Source of the DNA: Clonostachys chloroleuca | Lineage: Eukaryota > Ascomycota > Sordariomycetes > Hypocreales > Bionectriaceae | Direction of reading: 5' to 3' | DNA length: 64,000 bases | Assembly: GCA_037952775.1 (NCBI GenBank) | Contig: JBANAY010000003.1 | Coordinates: forward strand, 14,880,001 to 14,944,000 | In this document: piece by piece, positions 1 through 14,117 of the stretch | Layout of the letters: each line of letters begins with the position of its first letter | How positions within the stretch are numbered: position 1 is the first letter of the stretch | Position numbers and translations under genes: made by a program | Notes under the pieces: model-generated | Database searches by the model: none | Seen by the model: only the letters and a program-made list of their open reading frames with translations | What the model was told of the DNA's origin: nothing

Positions 1-2811
1 ACTTCTCTATAAGAGAGGGTAATTTAAGTTTTCAGAGTTTACTATATCTTAAAAGCTAGCTATAATATAATTAAGAGTTAAGATATTAAGTAACTTATTA
101 CTACTTTTTACTTAGCAGTAGTTAAAATATACTACCTAATAGGGTATATTATTATTAGCTTAGTATATTATAATCTAGCTTATATAGTAGCTATAGTTTT
201 TTACTATTAAGGGATATTTATTATTAGTACCCTCCTGGTTAATATTTACTATAAGCTATTTATTCTTATTAGAAGTAGAATAGGTTATTTCTTTATTAGA
301 TAAGATTATAGTTATCTTTATCTTTAATATAGTACTCTTTTTCTATCTTACTATTAGAATATCCTTATTATTAGTATTCTTCTATATAGAGGCCTTAGTT
401 TCTTTAGGATTATAAAAGGGGTCTTCCTTACTCTCTTCAGGAGCTACTATTTATATCTTTTTATTCTTTAAAGGTATTATAGCTGGAGCTGATAATTTTT
501 AGTTAGCTATCTTAGCTAGAGTTTTAGGGGCCTCCCCTTTACTCTTATAAAATACTACTCTTATATTTTTTAGAGGTATAGTAGAGTTTCTCTTCTAATA
601 GATAATTAGTTCTAGTATAGGTAATTATTAAAGTATAGTAAATAACTCTTCTAACTACTTTATAATTCTTAATACCTCTGTATAAAAGTCTTACTAGGAC
701 TTATTTTTAGCTAGTTACTTAAAGTTATCTTTAACTGCTTTAGGGAGAGCTTTATAGTTATATTTAGCTAGATTTCTTAAAGCTATATTATTAAGCTTCT
801 TATCTTTTTTACTAAGTACCTTATTAACTAGGTATTTCTTAAGTATAGCTATAATTTACTTCTAAGTCTATATAACTTAAGGTTTACTAATATAGCTGAA
901 CTTAGGAATACTAAGGCTAAGAAAATATATAAGGTATTCTATATATAGGAATCTTATCTGCTTTCTAATTAGTATTTATAGTATCTTAAAGTTTTTACTT
1001 AGAGGAGTTCTAATCTTAATATAGTTAGTTTTAGCTATTAGAGGTTAGCTAAAGAAAGTAAAAATAATAAATATATACTTTATATAAGGAGAAGTTATTA
1101 AGTCTGAGCAGGCTATAGTATATTTAATATATTAGCTTTATTATTATCTATTAGCTGCTAATAGCTACTGCTTTATAAGCAGGCTCTCTATATTATTTAG
1201 TAGTATACTTCGCTTATAGGTAGGCCGGGTACTATACTAATATACTAACTCTATCTCCTTACTAAAGAAGGCCTCAGGCTTACTTATCTTATATTCCTAA
1301 AGTAGTTCTTAGATATCTTTAGCTAAGTCTCTCTCTTTAATCTAAGAGTTATCTTTACTTCCCTAATCTTTCTAATAGACTAGATATTTAACTTATATAT
1401 AGTAGCCTCTTACTCTCCTATAGTTAAGTATCTATTTAACCTTATATATATTATCTACTCCCTTACCTAATTTAACTAAACTAGGTTCTTATAGCTCTCT
1501 ACTATAAGGATTCTTTCCTTAAGCTAGCTTCTATAGCTATATAGTTAATACTATAGGGTATACTTTATAGTACTCTAGTAGGTTTAGTTTAACTGTCTAT
1601 AAGTAGACTACTTCTAGAACTTTCTATAAGCTAGATCTAGTTAGAGACTATTTCTTCTTTAGATTTCTAGGTAACTAATATCTATTATAGAGGTATAAGT
1701 AGATAATATTATCTTTAGTAATATCTACTACTGTTCTTAACTTATTATATCTTTCCTTTATTAGTATTATTACTATATCTAGAGTAAGTATAGCTTCTTT
1801 TTAGTATAACTTCCTAAGTACTTCTAATATAATACTTTATTCTTTTAAAGGAATTAGATTTATCTAATTTATAATATCTAGGTTAGAGTATAGCTAGAAT
1901 CCTATAACTAGTTTATTAGGTAATCTTCTAAGTACTTTAACCTTTATATTATTTAGCTAGTATTATAAAGCTAGGAGTATATCTACTTATTTAATATTAG
2001 GTTCTTCTAGTATATAGTACTATATTACTATCTTAACTATTTAGTTTTTCCTTTTAGAAATTCTATCTGTTTATAGATAGTATATAGTTAATATTAGTAA
2101 CTTTATCCTAATAAGATAAAATACCTCTCTTTATATTTTTAATATAAACTTTAGATCTCTATTACTAAGAATATACTTAGGATAACTCTAATCTGTAAGA
2201 AAGAGTTCTCTAATTAGGATTATTACTTACTCTATAGCTATATATAATATATATTTTATAAGAAGTATAGTTTTCTTTAAGAATATATTATTTATAGAGA
2301 CTAAAATATTTAATTTTATAAATCCTTCTATAGTCTAGTAAGTTCCTACTAAGGGAATCTCGAATAGATTTATAATAAAGTCTAGTATAATTATATAAAA
2401 TAGCTGAGGGTAGGCCTAGCTTAGCTTTAACTCTCCTATAGGTATACTTCTAGCTACTCCTGCTTTATAGTAAGTCAGGTAGTAATAGATATACTGCTAG
2501 ACTTTTCTTATAAGTAATTAGATTTAATATCCTTTAAGCTTAGTAATTATTCTTTTTATACTAAAATAGTATTTATTATTATATATACTTTATATTATAA
2601 TAGCTATATAGTCTTCTAGTATATATAGTCTGCTCTAGCTATTACCTACTATATAGAATAAAAGGCTGTTTTTATTTAGGTAAAACTATTTTAGTAGGAA
2701 TCTTAGTATAAACTTCAGTCCTTTAATCTTTACTAATATTTTACTAGCCTTATCTGATTTTAATTCTTTAATAAGATTCAGATACTTAATAATTCTTAAG
2801 AATCTCAGGTC
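1..2811 (-). mobile_element. Ty3/Gypsy relic F, integrase-side half (RIP-degraded)
   Basis: This is AT-rich, TpA-rich DNA with no open frame of useful length. Translated on the minus strand from about 2810 downwards, with stops ignored, it resembles the region after RNase H and into the integrase of a fungal Gypsy polyprotein. One readable piece is LDFIINLFEIP, at the usual start of the integrase core. Nearly all stops are TAG or TAA, as expected when CAG, CAA or TGG codons lose C or G by RIP. Element A, whose 5-bp target duplication lies at 2812-2816, separates this half from the reverse-transcriptase half that resumes at 10305. The left end lies outside the window. The family assignment rests on motif reading alone. 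Confidence 0.6.
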
Positions 2812-2816
2812 TATCT

Positions 2817-3211
2817 TATGACAGTTGGATAACTTATACTGGACGGGGGTCTAGGGTAGGTCGGGGTTAAACCAATCAGAGTATTGTTCTGAGTAGTACG
2901 ATCAGGTTATTTTAGGCTGTATAATACGAGTTACTATTAATATATGAGTATTATAGAGCTAGTAATAATAGATATATAGATAATATTATAGTAGAGTTAT
3001 AACTATATTAATAACTGTCTGAAAGAGTATCCTATCTAGTAAAATAAATATATATATATACTAGGGGCTTATAATAGCTTACTAGTAATCCAGAGTAAGT
3101 TTAGCTAAGGATTATTCAGGCTTACTGATGATCCGGAGTGATCTATCTCTTATTAGTAAGAAAAGTAGGGTTTACTATATAATACAGTAGGTATATACTT
3201 TATTTATAATA
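2817..3211 (-). repeat. LTR of element A (3' LTR in coding sense)
   Basis: This 395-bp LTR begins tatgacagttgg and ends ttataata in window orientation. Those two ends form a short imperfect inverted repeat (TATnAC.. / ..GTnATA). The motif ctccctccc follows directly on the interior side. On the coding strand that is a polypurine tract next to the 3' LTR. Confidence 0.85.
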
Positions 3212-3889
3212 TATTACTCCCTCCCTATTAGTTTTATCCTTAAGACTAGTTTTTATAGCTAATACTTAGTATATAATTTCTTTATTCTTAATTATTCTAT
3301 ATATTACTAACTATATTACAGTCTTTATTTAAGAAATTATAGTAGTATAAGTATTTTATATTCCTAATTAAAGAGATAAGTATTAAAACTATACCTTACT
3401 TAAATTATTTTAAGTATAAAAAGGTATATTATATAATTAAAGCTTCTTCTTACTATAGGGAGTATATAAAGCTAGGTTAATCTTATAATAGTATTAAGGT
3501 AGTATCTTAGTATATATAATTTTATTCCTTATATTTCTAATTCCTACTGATTTATATATAGTAAAATATTTAGTTACTAAAGAGTAGTATTTAGAGAATA
3601 AATTAGCTTTATCTGAGCTAGCTCTCCAGGAGGCTTTAGTAAAGGTTTCTTGCTTTTATTATTAGTATTAGGTAGCTCAGGAGAAATCCCAGTATTTATT
3701 TTATTATAGGGTATATAATTTAGATAAACAGGATAGTATTTATATTCAGGAGGAGGTGATTTTAGAGGAGTAACAGGCTATTAGTACAGTATAGTCCCTC
3801 GGTACTATAGGGATTATTAATTAGACTTTAATTCTTCCTAACTTTTCTGATCCTTCCTTTTTCCCTAATATTACTAGTAGAACTATTAG

Positions 3890-6800
3890 ATAAGCTTCTA
3901 GTAGTTCTTCAGGTACTTAGTAGGTTCCCAGGTATTATCTTTATTAGTATATCCCTTCTATTTAATAAAGTAGAATATTTATCTATTTCTAACTTCTTTC
4001 TTTAGTATTTTTTCTAGCTTATATTCTTCTTTATAGACCTTAATCAGATAGTCTTAATCTAGAGTATTTTCTAGTGCTTTTTCGAGTAATAAGATATAAA
4101 AAACTAGGTAGATATATATTATATCTAGTAGTAATAGTTTATAGTTAGTATCTGATTTTTTATCTTTAATTTTAAATAGTCTAAGTTTTTTATAGTTTAA
4201 TTTATTACTTAGTTATATTATTATAATATTTTTATAAAGTAGGTAGACTTTATCTCTCTCCTTTAAGATTAGTCCCTTTAATCTTATTTTATTATAATAT
4301 TTTTTTATTCTTCCTTAGATAAATTCTAATTCTATCTTTATTTCTATATATAATAAGTATAATATTTCTTTTATAAGTATAGTAGCAGGTATATCTAGTC
4401 TATTAAGTATTTATTAGTTCTGGAATTCTGGTTTATAACTATAGTTTATATATATAGGTATAAGCTAGGTAGATTCTTATACTGAACTATTATATATAAT
4501 CTAAGCTGTAGGTAATAATTATACCTAATTATTTTATTTATAATTAATATATACTTATAGGTATTATTCTAATATCTAGTTTAAATATTCTATTTATCTA
4601 TTACTCTGGGGATAGTAAGCTATTAAGAGCTTATACTTAGTATCTATTTATACTATAAGGGATTACTAAAATTTAGAGGTAAAGGTTATTCCTCTATCTG
4701 AGATTATCTCCTTAGGCAGTCTATAGTAACTAACTATATATTATAGGAATTAGTATATAAGGTCTTCTGCAGAGCTTACTTCCTTATATAGGATAAAATA
4801 TCTATACTTTATAAGTCTATTAATAATAACTAGGATACTATTATACTATACTCCTATTATAGGTTCTATTAATAATAGTAGTTTAATAATATAGTTAAAA
4901 GATATTAATTACTATAGTTATTCTAGTACTAGAACTAGCTTAAGTTCTCTATATAGTTTATATTTTATAGATTTAATTTATATATAAGTATTATATTCTG
5001 AAACTATAGTTTATATATCTTTTTATAGACCAGGGTAATTATAATATTATCTTATCTTATTAAATATTTTCTTAATTCCTTAATATCCTAAGAGTAGGTA
5101 CTTATAGATTTCTTTAATAAGTACTATTCTTATATCTTACTATAGTATCTTTATATCTGGTATAATATCTATCTAGACCTTAGTATATACTATTTCTTTT
5201 AGTATAGTACCTAAAGTTTATTATACTAAATATCCTTTATTATTTATTAAAAACAGTTATCTATTAGTTTTCAGGATTATTTACTTATACTTAGGTTTCC
5301 GGCTAAGAGTATTAGCTCGTTTATTTTCCAATCCTTTTTAATATATAATTTTATAGTTAAATTTAGATAAGTATTCAGTATAGTATATTTATTATCTGTT
5401 AAGTTGCTGAGTTATAGTAAAATACTGAATATTCTTATAATCTATATATACCTTAACCTTATATTATATTCCTAGGCAGTAGTATTTGAATTCTTTGAAT
5501 ATATATATAATAGCTATAAACTCCTTGTTATAGATAGGGTAGTTAAGTTCTATACTATATAGTTTCTTCGAGTAGAATACTACAGGGTATAGTCTCCCTT
5601 TATTATCCCTTTAGCTGACTTATATACTAATTATAAAATCTAAAGTATTAGTTTTAAGTTCTACTTCTTTATTTAGATTGAATATCTATAGTATAGGTTT
5701 ATAGGTTATATAATTCTTAATATTATTAAATATATCTTAATATTTTAAATTCTATTGAAATTCTTTTTCTTTCTTTATTAGATTATACAGTAGTATAGTA
5801 ATCCTTCTATAGTCTTTAATAAATTATTAGTAGTAATTAGTAAATCTAAGGAAGGCTTATACTTCTTTAATATTTATTAGTTCCTCCTATTCGGAAACTA
5901 TAGTAATTTTACTTTTTTCTATTTATATTTTATTAGGTTGAATAGTATATTCTAGGAAGTTAACTTCCTTAATATAAAACTAACTTTTCTTAGGTTCTAC
6001 TAGGAGATTTATATCTTCTAGTTTCTTTAGGACCTTATATATATATTCCTTATATATATCCAGATTATCTGAGAATATTAAAATATTATTAAGATATATA
6101 ACTATAAAGATATTAAGATACTCCTAGAGTACTTAATTAATTATTTATTAGAATATTATAGGTATATTTATTAGTCCGAAGGGTATAATAAGATACTTAT
6201 ATAAGCTAAACTTTATTCTAAATACTATTTTCTATTTATCTCCTTCTTTTATTTATATTAAGTTATAAGCTTCTTTTAGATCTAGTATAGTAAACTACTA
6301 TTTACCCTATAACTAGTCTCTGAGTTCTATAATCAGCAGTAAGGGTATCCTGTCCTTATATATAATCTTATTTAGTTAGTAATAGTTAATAACTAAATAG
6401 AGTTTATTATTCTTTTTTAATATAAATATTATAGGGTATCCTGCGGATAAAGTTAATAACTATATATAGCCTTTTACTAATATATTATTAATATATTTAT
6501 AGAGTATTTATAACTAAGGTTCTATAAGATTATAGAGTTTATAGAAGGCTAATTCTCTTCTATTAATAATAGAGATTTTATAATCTTATTAGCTGTATTA
6601 TAGTAATCCAGTTTCTAAGGTTTCCTTAAATAGTTTATTATATTTCTAGTATTCCTTTAGGATATAATCCAGTCTTCCCCTTTTAAGGTGTTCCTTTTTA
6701 TCTTTTTATAGTTATTCCTTTCTTACTTATTTATACTATAGATTAAACTTAATATTATAGTTATATTTTTATTAATTTATTATATATATCTAATTAATAA

Positions 6801-9800
6801 AATCTATTTCTAGGGGTTATTCTAGTTTTTATATCTAGCCTAAGATTTATTTTATTTATTATAATTCTTAGCAGGATAGATTTTTTAGTATATTAGATTA
6901 TAGTACTATTAAGGCTGTAACTACTATATCTACTTATTATTATAAGTTATTATTTTAGTTTTTTATAGTAATACTTTTAGTTATTAAGGAATTATTATAT
7001 TCTTCTAATATCTAATAAAATTTTAATTTCTATTAATCCTGATATAGATTTATAAGAGTATTCTTCTACTCTATATAGCTAGTAAACTAATTTATTAGTA
7101 GGTTTATATCTTATAACTATAGTAATCCTAATATAATATTATAGGAATTTAATAGTACTAGGTTATATATAATATTAAATTCTTTCCCTTAAATTTCAGT
7201 TATAAGGTAATTAGTCTTAGAGTTAATAATTCTATTATTATACTTAAATAATATTCTATCCGGGGTTATAATATTATAGAACTTTTTCTTTATCCTCTAT
7301 AGTAGGCGGAGTTAGTTAATTACTACTAGTAAGATATAATTATATAATACTCTATAGTCTATCTATACTATAAGCTAATATTCCTCAATCTTAATATCTA
7401 TAATAATATTAATTGAATTTCCTCCTTTAATAGCTCCTAGGGTCTTCTAATTTAATATTATTTTACTATACTATAGCCCTATTACAGACAGTTTATATTA
7501 TTTTTTACCTGATTAACTTATTATTCAAGCTGTTCTTATTCTTCTTTATTCTTAGGTACTTATTTTAGGATATCTATAAGGGTTCTTAGTTTATCTATAG
7601 AACTAGGGATAAATTATTTATATTTCTTTTTCTAATTATTCAGTTTACTAATTATTATAGGTATTCTATTATTAGAGTAGGCTTTATCCTATTCTTTCTT
7701 ATTAGTAGAGGTAATTTCTTATTTCTCTATATTACTACTTTCTCCGCTATCTATTAGAGATAGTACGCCTTATTTATAGTATTACCTTATTTCTTCTTTC
7801 TATAGTTAGTATTACTATAGATATATTTTAGCAGGGTTTATATTATTATTACTATATTTAGCTAGTTCTAGTACTATTATTTTAGCTTCCAGATAGTTCC
7901 TATACTTCCAGTTATAGTATTATTTAATTTAACTATTATATTTAGCTATTGCTTAGTCTTCGAGGTCCTTATTCTTATACTATAGTTTAATCTTAGCTTT
8001 CTTATAAACCTTATACCTTAGTTTAGTATATAATTCTGCTAGTAGTTTACTATAGGTATATTCTTCAGGGTATTCCTCTAAGTCTTCCTTAAAGATAGTA
8101 TATTATTTTATACCCTATTATTAGTATATAAATTATTATATCTATTCTGCAGTATATTTATTAGATATCCTTCTATTAGAGTATAGAAAGAAATTATTCT
8201 TAGCCTTCTCTATTTAATATACTTAGTATTAATTATTATAGCAGGTTATCTATAATTCCAGAGGGTAATTATATATCTATATTATCTTTATATAGATTAG
8301 TATTTTATATATACTATTACTGAGCTATATAGTACTAATAGTATTATTTCTAAAAATAACTAGTTCTTCTGATATATCTAGATATTATTCCTATATCCTT
8401 TCTTAATAATATATATAGAGTTTGCTATATTCAGCTTTAATTTCTATCCTTATCTGCTAATATTATTCTTTCTTAGTAGAGTTCTGCAGAATAACTCTAT
8501 TAGTATAGTAGAATATATATTTATATTTAGTAAGTAGTCTAAATCCTAGGACTTATTCCCCTTATTTAAGCTTTTCCTTAAGCTTTTAGAAGATCTACTA
8601 GATCTCTTCTTATTATTTCCTAGCTATACTGAGTTTTATATATTCCTTAGGTTCTAGTACTTTTTAGAAAATAGGTATATCTCTTAGAGGATACTTAGGG
8701 ATTATAATAGTTATAAGGGTTTCTTCTCAGTTAATCTTATATATTATTCCTAAAACTTTAGTATTAGTTTTCCTAATTACTCCTAGTTACTTCTTACTAT
8801 CCTTAGCAGATTTCTAATCTTTCTTCTTATCTTTCTTAAGTTCTGAATATTAGGGTAAAATATATCTAATCTTATTATAGTTATAGTATTTATATTTCTC
8901 TATAGCTCCTAGCTCTATAGGTTCTATATATATCCTAGAGACTATAGTATACTATTATTATAGTTTCCTAGTATTAGTAAAATAGGTTATTCGCTATTTA
9001 TAAGTTCGCTATTAGTACTATTAGTTATTAATTCTTATAGCTATAGTTATATACTTATAAATACTTACTAGCCTATCTTCCTTATAGAGTTTATTCTGAA
9101 CTTCCCTTTTAAGTTAGTTAAAGTAGTAAGATATAGTATATTCCTTATCCTATCCAGTCTTAGCTAGCAGCTAGAGGTAGTAAGTACTAAAGGTTAAATA
9201 TAATTCTTTCTAAGTAAGTATATTAATCTTATATTCTACCTTATACTTCTTATCTTAAATACTAAAGGTTTATTTAAGAACTTCTATAAAATAATTAAAA
9301 CTTATTATAATATTAATAGTTTATTAGCTTCCCTGTTTACTAAAGTATTCCCTTATAATAGGTTTAAACTAGTTAAGTATAATTCCTTTAAATTATAAGT
9401 AGGTATATATAACCTTCCTTTTACTAGTATTAAGTATAATAGGAAAGTAATTAAAATATACTTAGAGTTAAGTTATAAATCCTTAGAGTTTATTTTAGGT
9501 TCTATTAAATATCTCAGGTAGTAGTAGCTTAAACAGTTATTCTAGCTCTTATCCTTGAACAGTAGTTATAGCCTGAGTATAGATATTAGTATTTATAGCA
9601 GCTTGCTGTACTATAAGGGCTATTATATTAGCTAATTCCTAATAAGTATCTATAAGGTATATATTAAGCTAGTTAACTTAGTCTTGTAAGAGCTGGATTT
9701 CTTTAGTATAGTTATTATTATTCTTACTACTATTATTACTATCTTTATCTATAGTATTATCCTTAACAGTTAGAGCAGGTAGGTTATTATTAGCAGCAGG
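3890..9800 (-). pseudogene. Element A gag-pol polyprotein relic
   Basis: The minus strand carries the same gag, protease/reverse transcriptase/RNase H, integrase and chromodomain order described for element C, at the positions predicted by the equal interior lengths. The reverse transcriptase YxDD block lies near 6100, and gag near 9010-9540. Stops are almost all TAG/TAA, at positions where related elements have Gln or Trp. That is the footprint of CpA-to-TpA mutation on one strand or the other. It is non-coding in its present state. Confidence 0.75.
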
Positions 9801-9904
9801 GGTATATTATTACTGGGCTTAAGGTACTGTAGTAGTTATAATATCTTCTTTATTATTATATAGTAATTAAGATAAGGTAATCAGCTGAATAAGAGTTATT
9901 AATA

Positions 9905-10299
9905 TATAATAGTTAGATAACTTATACTGAACAGGGGTCTAGGGTAGGTTAAAGTTAAACTAATTAGAGTATTATTCTGAGTAGTATAATTAGGTTATCT
10001 TAGGCTGTATAATATAAGTTACTATTAATATATAAGTATTATAGAGCTAGTAATAATAGATATATAGATAATATTATAGTAGAGTTATAACTATATTAAT
10101 AACTATCTGAAAGAGTATTCTATCTAGTAAAATAAATATATATATATACTAGGGGCTTATAATAGCTTACTGGTAATCCAGAGTAAGTTTAGCTAAGGAT
10201 TATTCAGGCTTACTAATAATCCGGAGTAATCTATCTCTTATTAGTAAGAAAAGTAGGGTTTGCCATATAATACAGTAGGTATATACTTTGTTCGTAATA
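9905..10299 (-). repeat. LTR of element A (5' LTR in coding sense)
   Basis: This is the 395-bp partner of the LTR at 2817-3211, in the same orientation and of the same length. It starts tataatagttag and ends gttcgtaata. It retains a CG dinucleotide at its outer end. It is followed by the target duplication tatct and then by relic F sequence. Confidence 0.85.
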
Positions 10300-10304
10300 T
10301 ATCT

Positions 10305-13300
10305 AATAGCTATATATAATCTGCTGTATAAAAGCTAAGTCTATTACTACTTTAATATTTATTACTATATAGTTAAGTATATAGTTTACTCTTTTAGCTT
10401 TAGACTCTACTAAACTATAGCTTTCTTCTATTATATTATATTCCTACTTATTATACCTACTTTCTACTATAACTGCTCTCCTTAGGTTAGTAACTAGGAG
10501 CCTTAATAGTATATCTAGTACTATATTGAGTTTACCTTTAATATAGAAGATATTTAGTCTAAATTAGGAAAGCTAATTTACAGTTCCTACTAGCTTTAAA
10601 TTAGCTTTATTTAGATCTAGAGTTTTTAATAATATATATATAATAATCCTCTTTATTACTATATAATTAGTAATAATATTTACTATATAGTAGTTAGATT
10701 ATACTATATATCTTAACTTTTATAAAGCCTAAGTTATAGCTATAACCTCTGCTTCTATTAATCTATATACTCTTTTAGTAGCTAATATTATCTAAGATAT
10801 AAATAGGATTAGTTATAATCTGAAGGATAATATATTCCTGCTAGGAATACTGGACCTATCCTAGTTATAGTCTAATTAGAATATATATATACTGAACCTG
10901 CTTTTATATATATCTACCTTAATAAATAGGTATTTATCTAGATCTAGATACTATAGGAAAAACTATTTAGATAAAGCCTACTAGAGATAGCTAAAAGAGT
11001 CTAGTTCTTCCTTAGTAGGTTTAAATATTAGCTTCTTTACTCTTACCTTTCTTACTATCTTATTTATACTGTTTAAAGTAATCTTATTATCTTTTACTAA
11101 CTTTTATAATATAGTTTTTCTTACTTAGAGAGGCTTTATAACTATATTATACTATAGAACCCTATTATAGAGCTAACTAGCTATACCTAAATATATTTCT
11201 AAGACTGAAAGGTTATTTAGGAATTCTAATTTAGTAAATATAGCTAGCCTTTTATTAGTTTTACTTATACTATTACTATTTATAATATATTCTAAGAGCT
11301 TAATATTTAGATATATAATAAATAATTTCTTAGTAGAGATATAAATATAATTTTCTTCCAGAATTTAGAGTACTTTTTCTATATATTAAAAATACTCTTT
11401 AGCTGAATCTGAGAATACTATAATATTATTAATATAAGTTTATATAAAATATCTGTATTTCTATAGGATTCTATCTATAAACTTTTAGCTAAAGCTCAGT
11501 AAGTTCTAAAAGCCTATTAAGGCTATATTTAATACCTCTAGGCCTCTCTTAGAGATAACTACTATCTGGTTATAGTACTCTAAGAAGATAGATAGCTAGA
11601 AGAAGAATTTAGCTATATTAAATATACTAAAGAATTTCTTTCTTTTTATATTTAAGATTATATTATTCTAGTCTAGTAATAGGTATATATCTAGTATAAC
11701 TTTACTATTAAGTAGCTATAGATTAATTACTATATAGCCCTTCTTCTTACCTTCTACTATATATTATACTATAAATACTAGGTATATAATCTAGGCTAGT
11801 TAATCTATTAGACTTATTTTCCCTTCTGCTACTAGCTTATTATATATTTTATCTAGGAACTAGTAGTTATTATAACCTAATAAGTAGGAACAGACTATCT
11901 TTCTTTAGTCTTACTATCTATCTATAAGGTCTACTCTTATTTTTATCTCTTTAGGTATTAGGATTATACCTCTATTATAATAAATATTATATCTATCTAA
12001 TAGTTTAATAAAAGACTCAGCTAGTATTTTATTAAGATCAGCTATATATATACTATACTTATTTTTTCTTACTAGAATATTTAATATTCTTAATATCCTA
12101 TAATTTAGTAGACTATTACTAATACTAGGAATTTCTAATTCCTTACTTTCTTTAGTCTACTCTATATTCTTTTCTATAAAGTTAAAATACTTATCTATAC
12201 TATTAAAGCTTATACTGAATAGTATAATCTAGCTAGCTTCTTCCGGAGTTAGGAATATTACTTACTTATTTTCTATATATTTCTTAATTTTACCTATAGT
12301 TTAGTTCTTTATAAAAATTAGAGGTCTTTCTATATTATTACTGAATATAACTAGCTATATACTATTTATATTTATTATAGTATTAAATACAGACTTATAG
12401 TTTAATATAAAATAATATACTTTTACTTTAACTTCTAATAGTAAGAAGCTCTATTTTACTATAATTAGTACTTTCTTACCTAGTTATAGCTTAGTATTCT
12501 GCTATACTTAGATATTATAAACTACTTTCCTTAGTCTTAGTTAGAATATACTACCTTATATCTTTATACTATATATTAATCTGAAGATTATACTTAGATT
12601 AATAAAGTCTACTCTTATATTATAGTTATATAGGAAGTAAGTCCCTAGTAGTAATTTTAGGCCTAGTTCTATTATAATATTAGTAGTAACTATAAAGTAG
12701 ATATATACTTCTACTTCTACTATAATACTAGGTATATAGAAATTAAATATTACTACTTCTAAGATAGAGAAGTTTAAGTTAATTCTAGTTACTTACTTTA
12801 AAGATTAGCTATAATAGTATATATTCCTACTATACTTCTTAAGCTATTCTTTATTAATTAAGATAGTTAAAGTACTAGTATTAATATATATTTTATAGGA
12901 GTTACTTTTATTATTAAACTTTAAAGGGATCTTAAGATATATATATATCTTCTTCTCTAATTCTTTAGATATATCCGGATATAGACTGATCTTAATTACC
13001 TGCTCTAGCTATAGTATAATTTATATATAGGCTTATTCCTTAGGTAATATTAGAGGTCCAGCTTATTTCTAGATATAGGCTACTATCTCCTAGCGGTCTA
13101 TAAAACTTAATATTTCCTCTTCTAAGGCTTCTTTATCTTCCTCCTTAGAGAATTCTTTAATAAAGATATAGCTTTTATCCTTTAGCTCTCTTTCTTTATT
13201 ATTAAAGTCAGAGTTATTAACCCTGAGTTAAGCTTTACTCTTAAATTAGCTACTTTCTTATAATCTATATTATTAGTATATAAATTACTTCTACTAGAAT

Positions 13301-13722
13301 CTTAGTTTTCTTCTAAAAGAGATCTTATAGTTTCTTTTTTCTTACTAGTCCCTGCTACTATATAAAGAGGGACTCTAGTTCTTATATTATAAGAACTAAT
13401 TATAGCCTTAATACTATCTACTATATAGCTAGTATCCCCTATTACTATAACTATCCCTTTAGTTTTAACTAGAGAAGTAGCTATCCTTAGTCTTACTATT
13501 AATCTCAGACTCTCTCTAGAGGAAGTAGGTAGTATTTATATCTAGACTAATAAGATCTATTGTTTTATAATACTATTATAGTCTAATTACTTTCAGGAGG
13601 TCTAATATATCTTATCTCCTAAGTTCTACTTTATTTAACTAATTAGCCTTTATATTATTTATAGAAGGTTCTATATATATTACCTTTAATTTCAGATTAA
13701 GAGTATTATATACTCTTAGCTG
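10305..13722 (-). mobile_element. Ty3/Gypsy relic F, reverse-transcriptase half (RIP-degraded)
   Basis: Read on the minus strand, this block contains a Gypsy-type reverse transcriptase. The string ISKRGLEVLNIALIGF is followed by a YxDD-equivalent TYINNIIVFSDS at 11411-11436, where both catalytic Asp codons now read Asn. RNase H-like sequence follows towards 10305. It belongs to a lineage distinct from elements A-C, whose equivalent block reads YLNNILIF. The segment runs from element A's target duplication to the LTR of element B at 13723. Together with 1-2811 it formed one element before A inserted. Numerous TAG/TAA stops in every frame show it is dead. Confidence 0.65.
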
Positions 13723-14117
13723 TATAACGGTTAGGTGACTTACACTGGACGGGGGTCTAGGGTAGGTCAGGGTTAAACCAATCAGAGTATTATTCTGAGT
13801 AGTACGATCAGGTTGTTTTAGGCTATATAATACGAGTTACTATTAATATATAAGTATTATAGAGCTAGTAATAATAGATATATAGATAATATTATAGTAG
13901 AGTTATAACTATATTAATAACTATCTAAAAGAGTATTCTATCTAGTGAAATAAATATATATATATACTAGGGGCTTATAATAGTTTACTAGTAATCCGGA
14001 GTAAGTTTAGCTAAGGATTATTCAGGCTTACTGATAATCTGGAGTAATCTATCTCTTATTAGTAAGAAAAGTAGGGTATACTATATAATACAGTAGGTAT
14101 ATACTTTGTTTATAATA
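13723..14117 (-). repeat. LTR of element B (3' LTR in coding sense)
   Basis: This 395-bp LTR has the same length as those of A and C. It starts tataacggttagg, one of the least mutated copies of the LTR terminus, and ends ttataata before tattgctccctccc. It retains the strings ctggacgggggtctagggtag and tacgatcagg, so it is useful for reconstructing the pre-RIP LTR. Confidence 0.85.

Larger units (their letters stand above)
2817..10299 (-). mobile_element. Element A: complete chromodomain-type Ty3/Gypsy LTR retrotransposon, RIP-inactivated
   Basis: This 7,483-bp element has two 395-bp LTRs (2817-3211 and 9905-10299) in direct orientation and a 6,693-bp interior. The five bases tatct flank it on both sides (2812-2816 and 10300-10304), so the insertion is intact. 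Its interior has exactly the same length as that of element C on the other strand, and the two align without visible length change. By that alignment the coding strand is minus: gag lies near 9540-9010, the reverse transcriptase catalytic region near 6100, and the chromodomain near 4010-3890. The 5' LTR is therefore the right-hand one. Every frame is cut by many TAG/TAA codons, so no protein can be made. It interrupts relic F. Confidence 0.88.
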
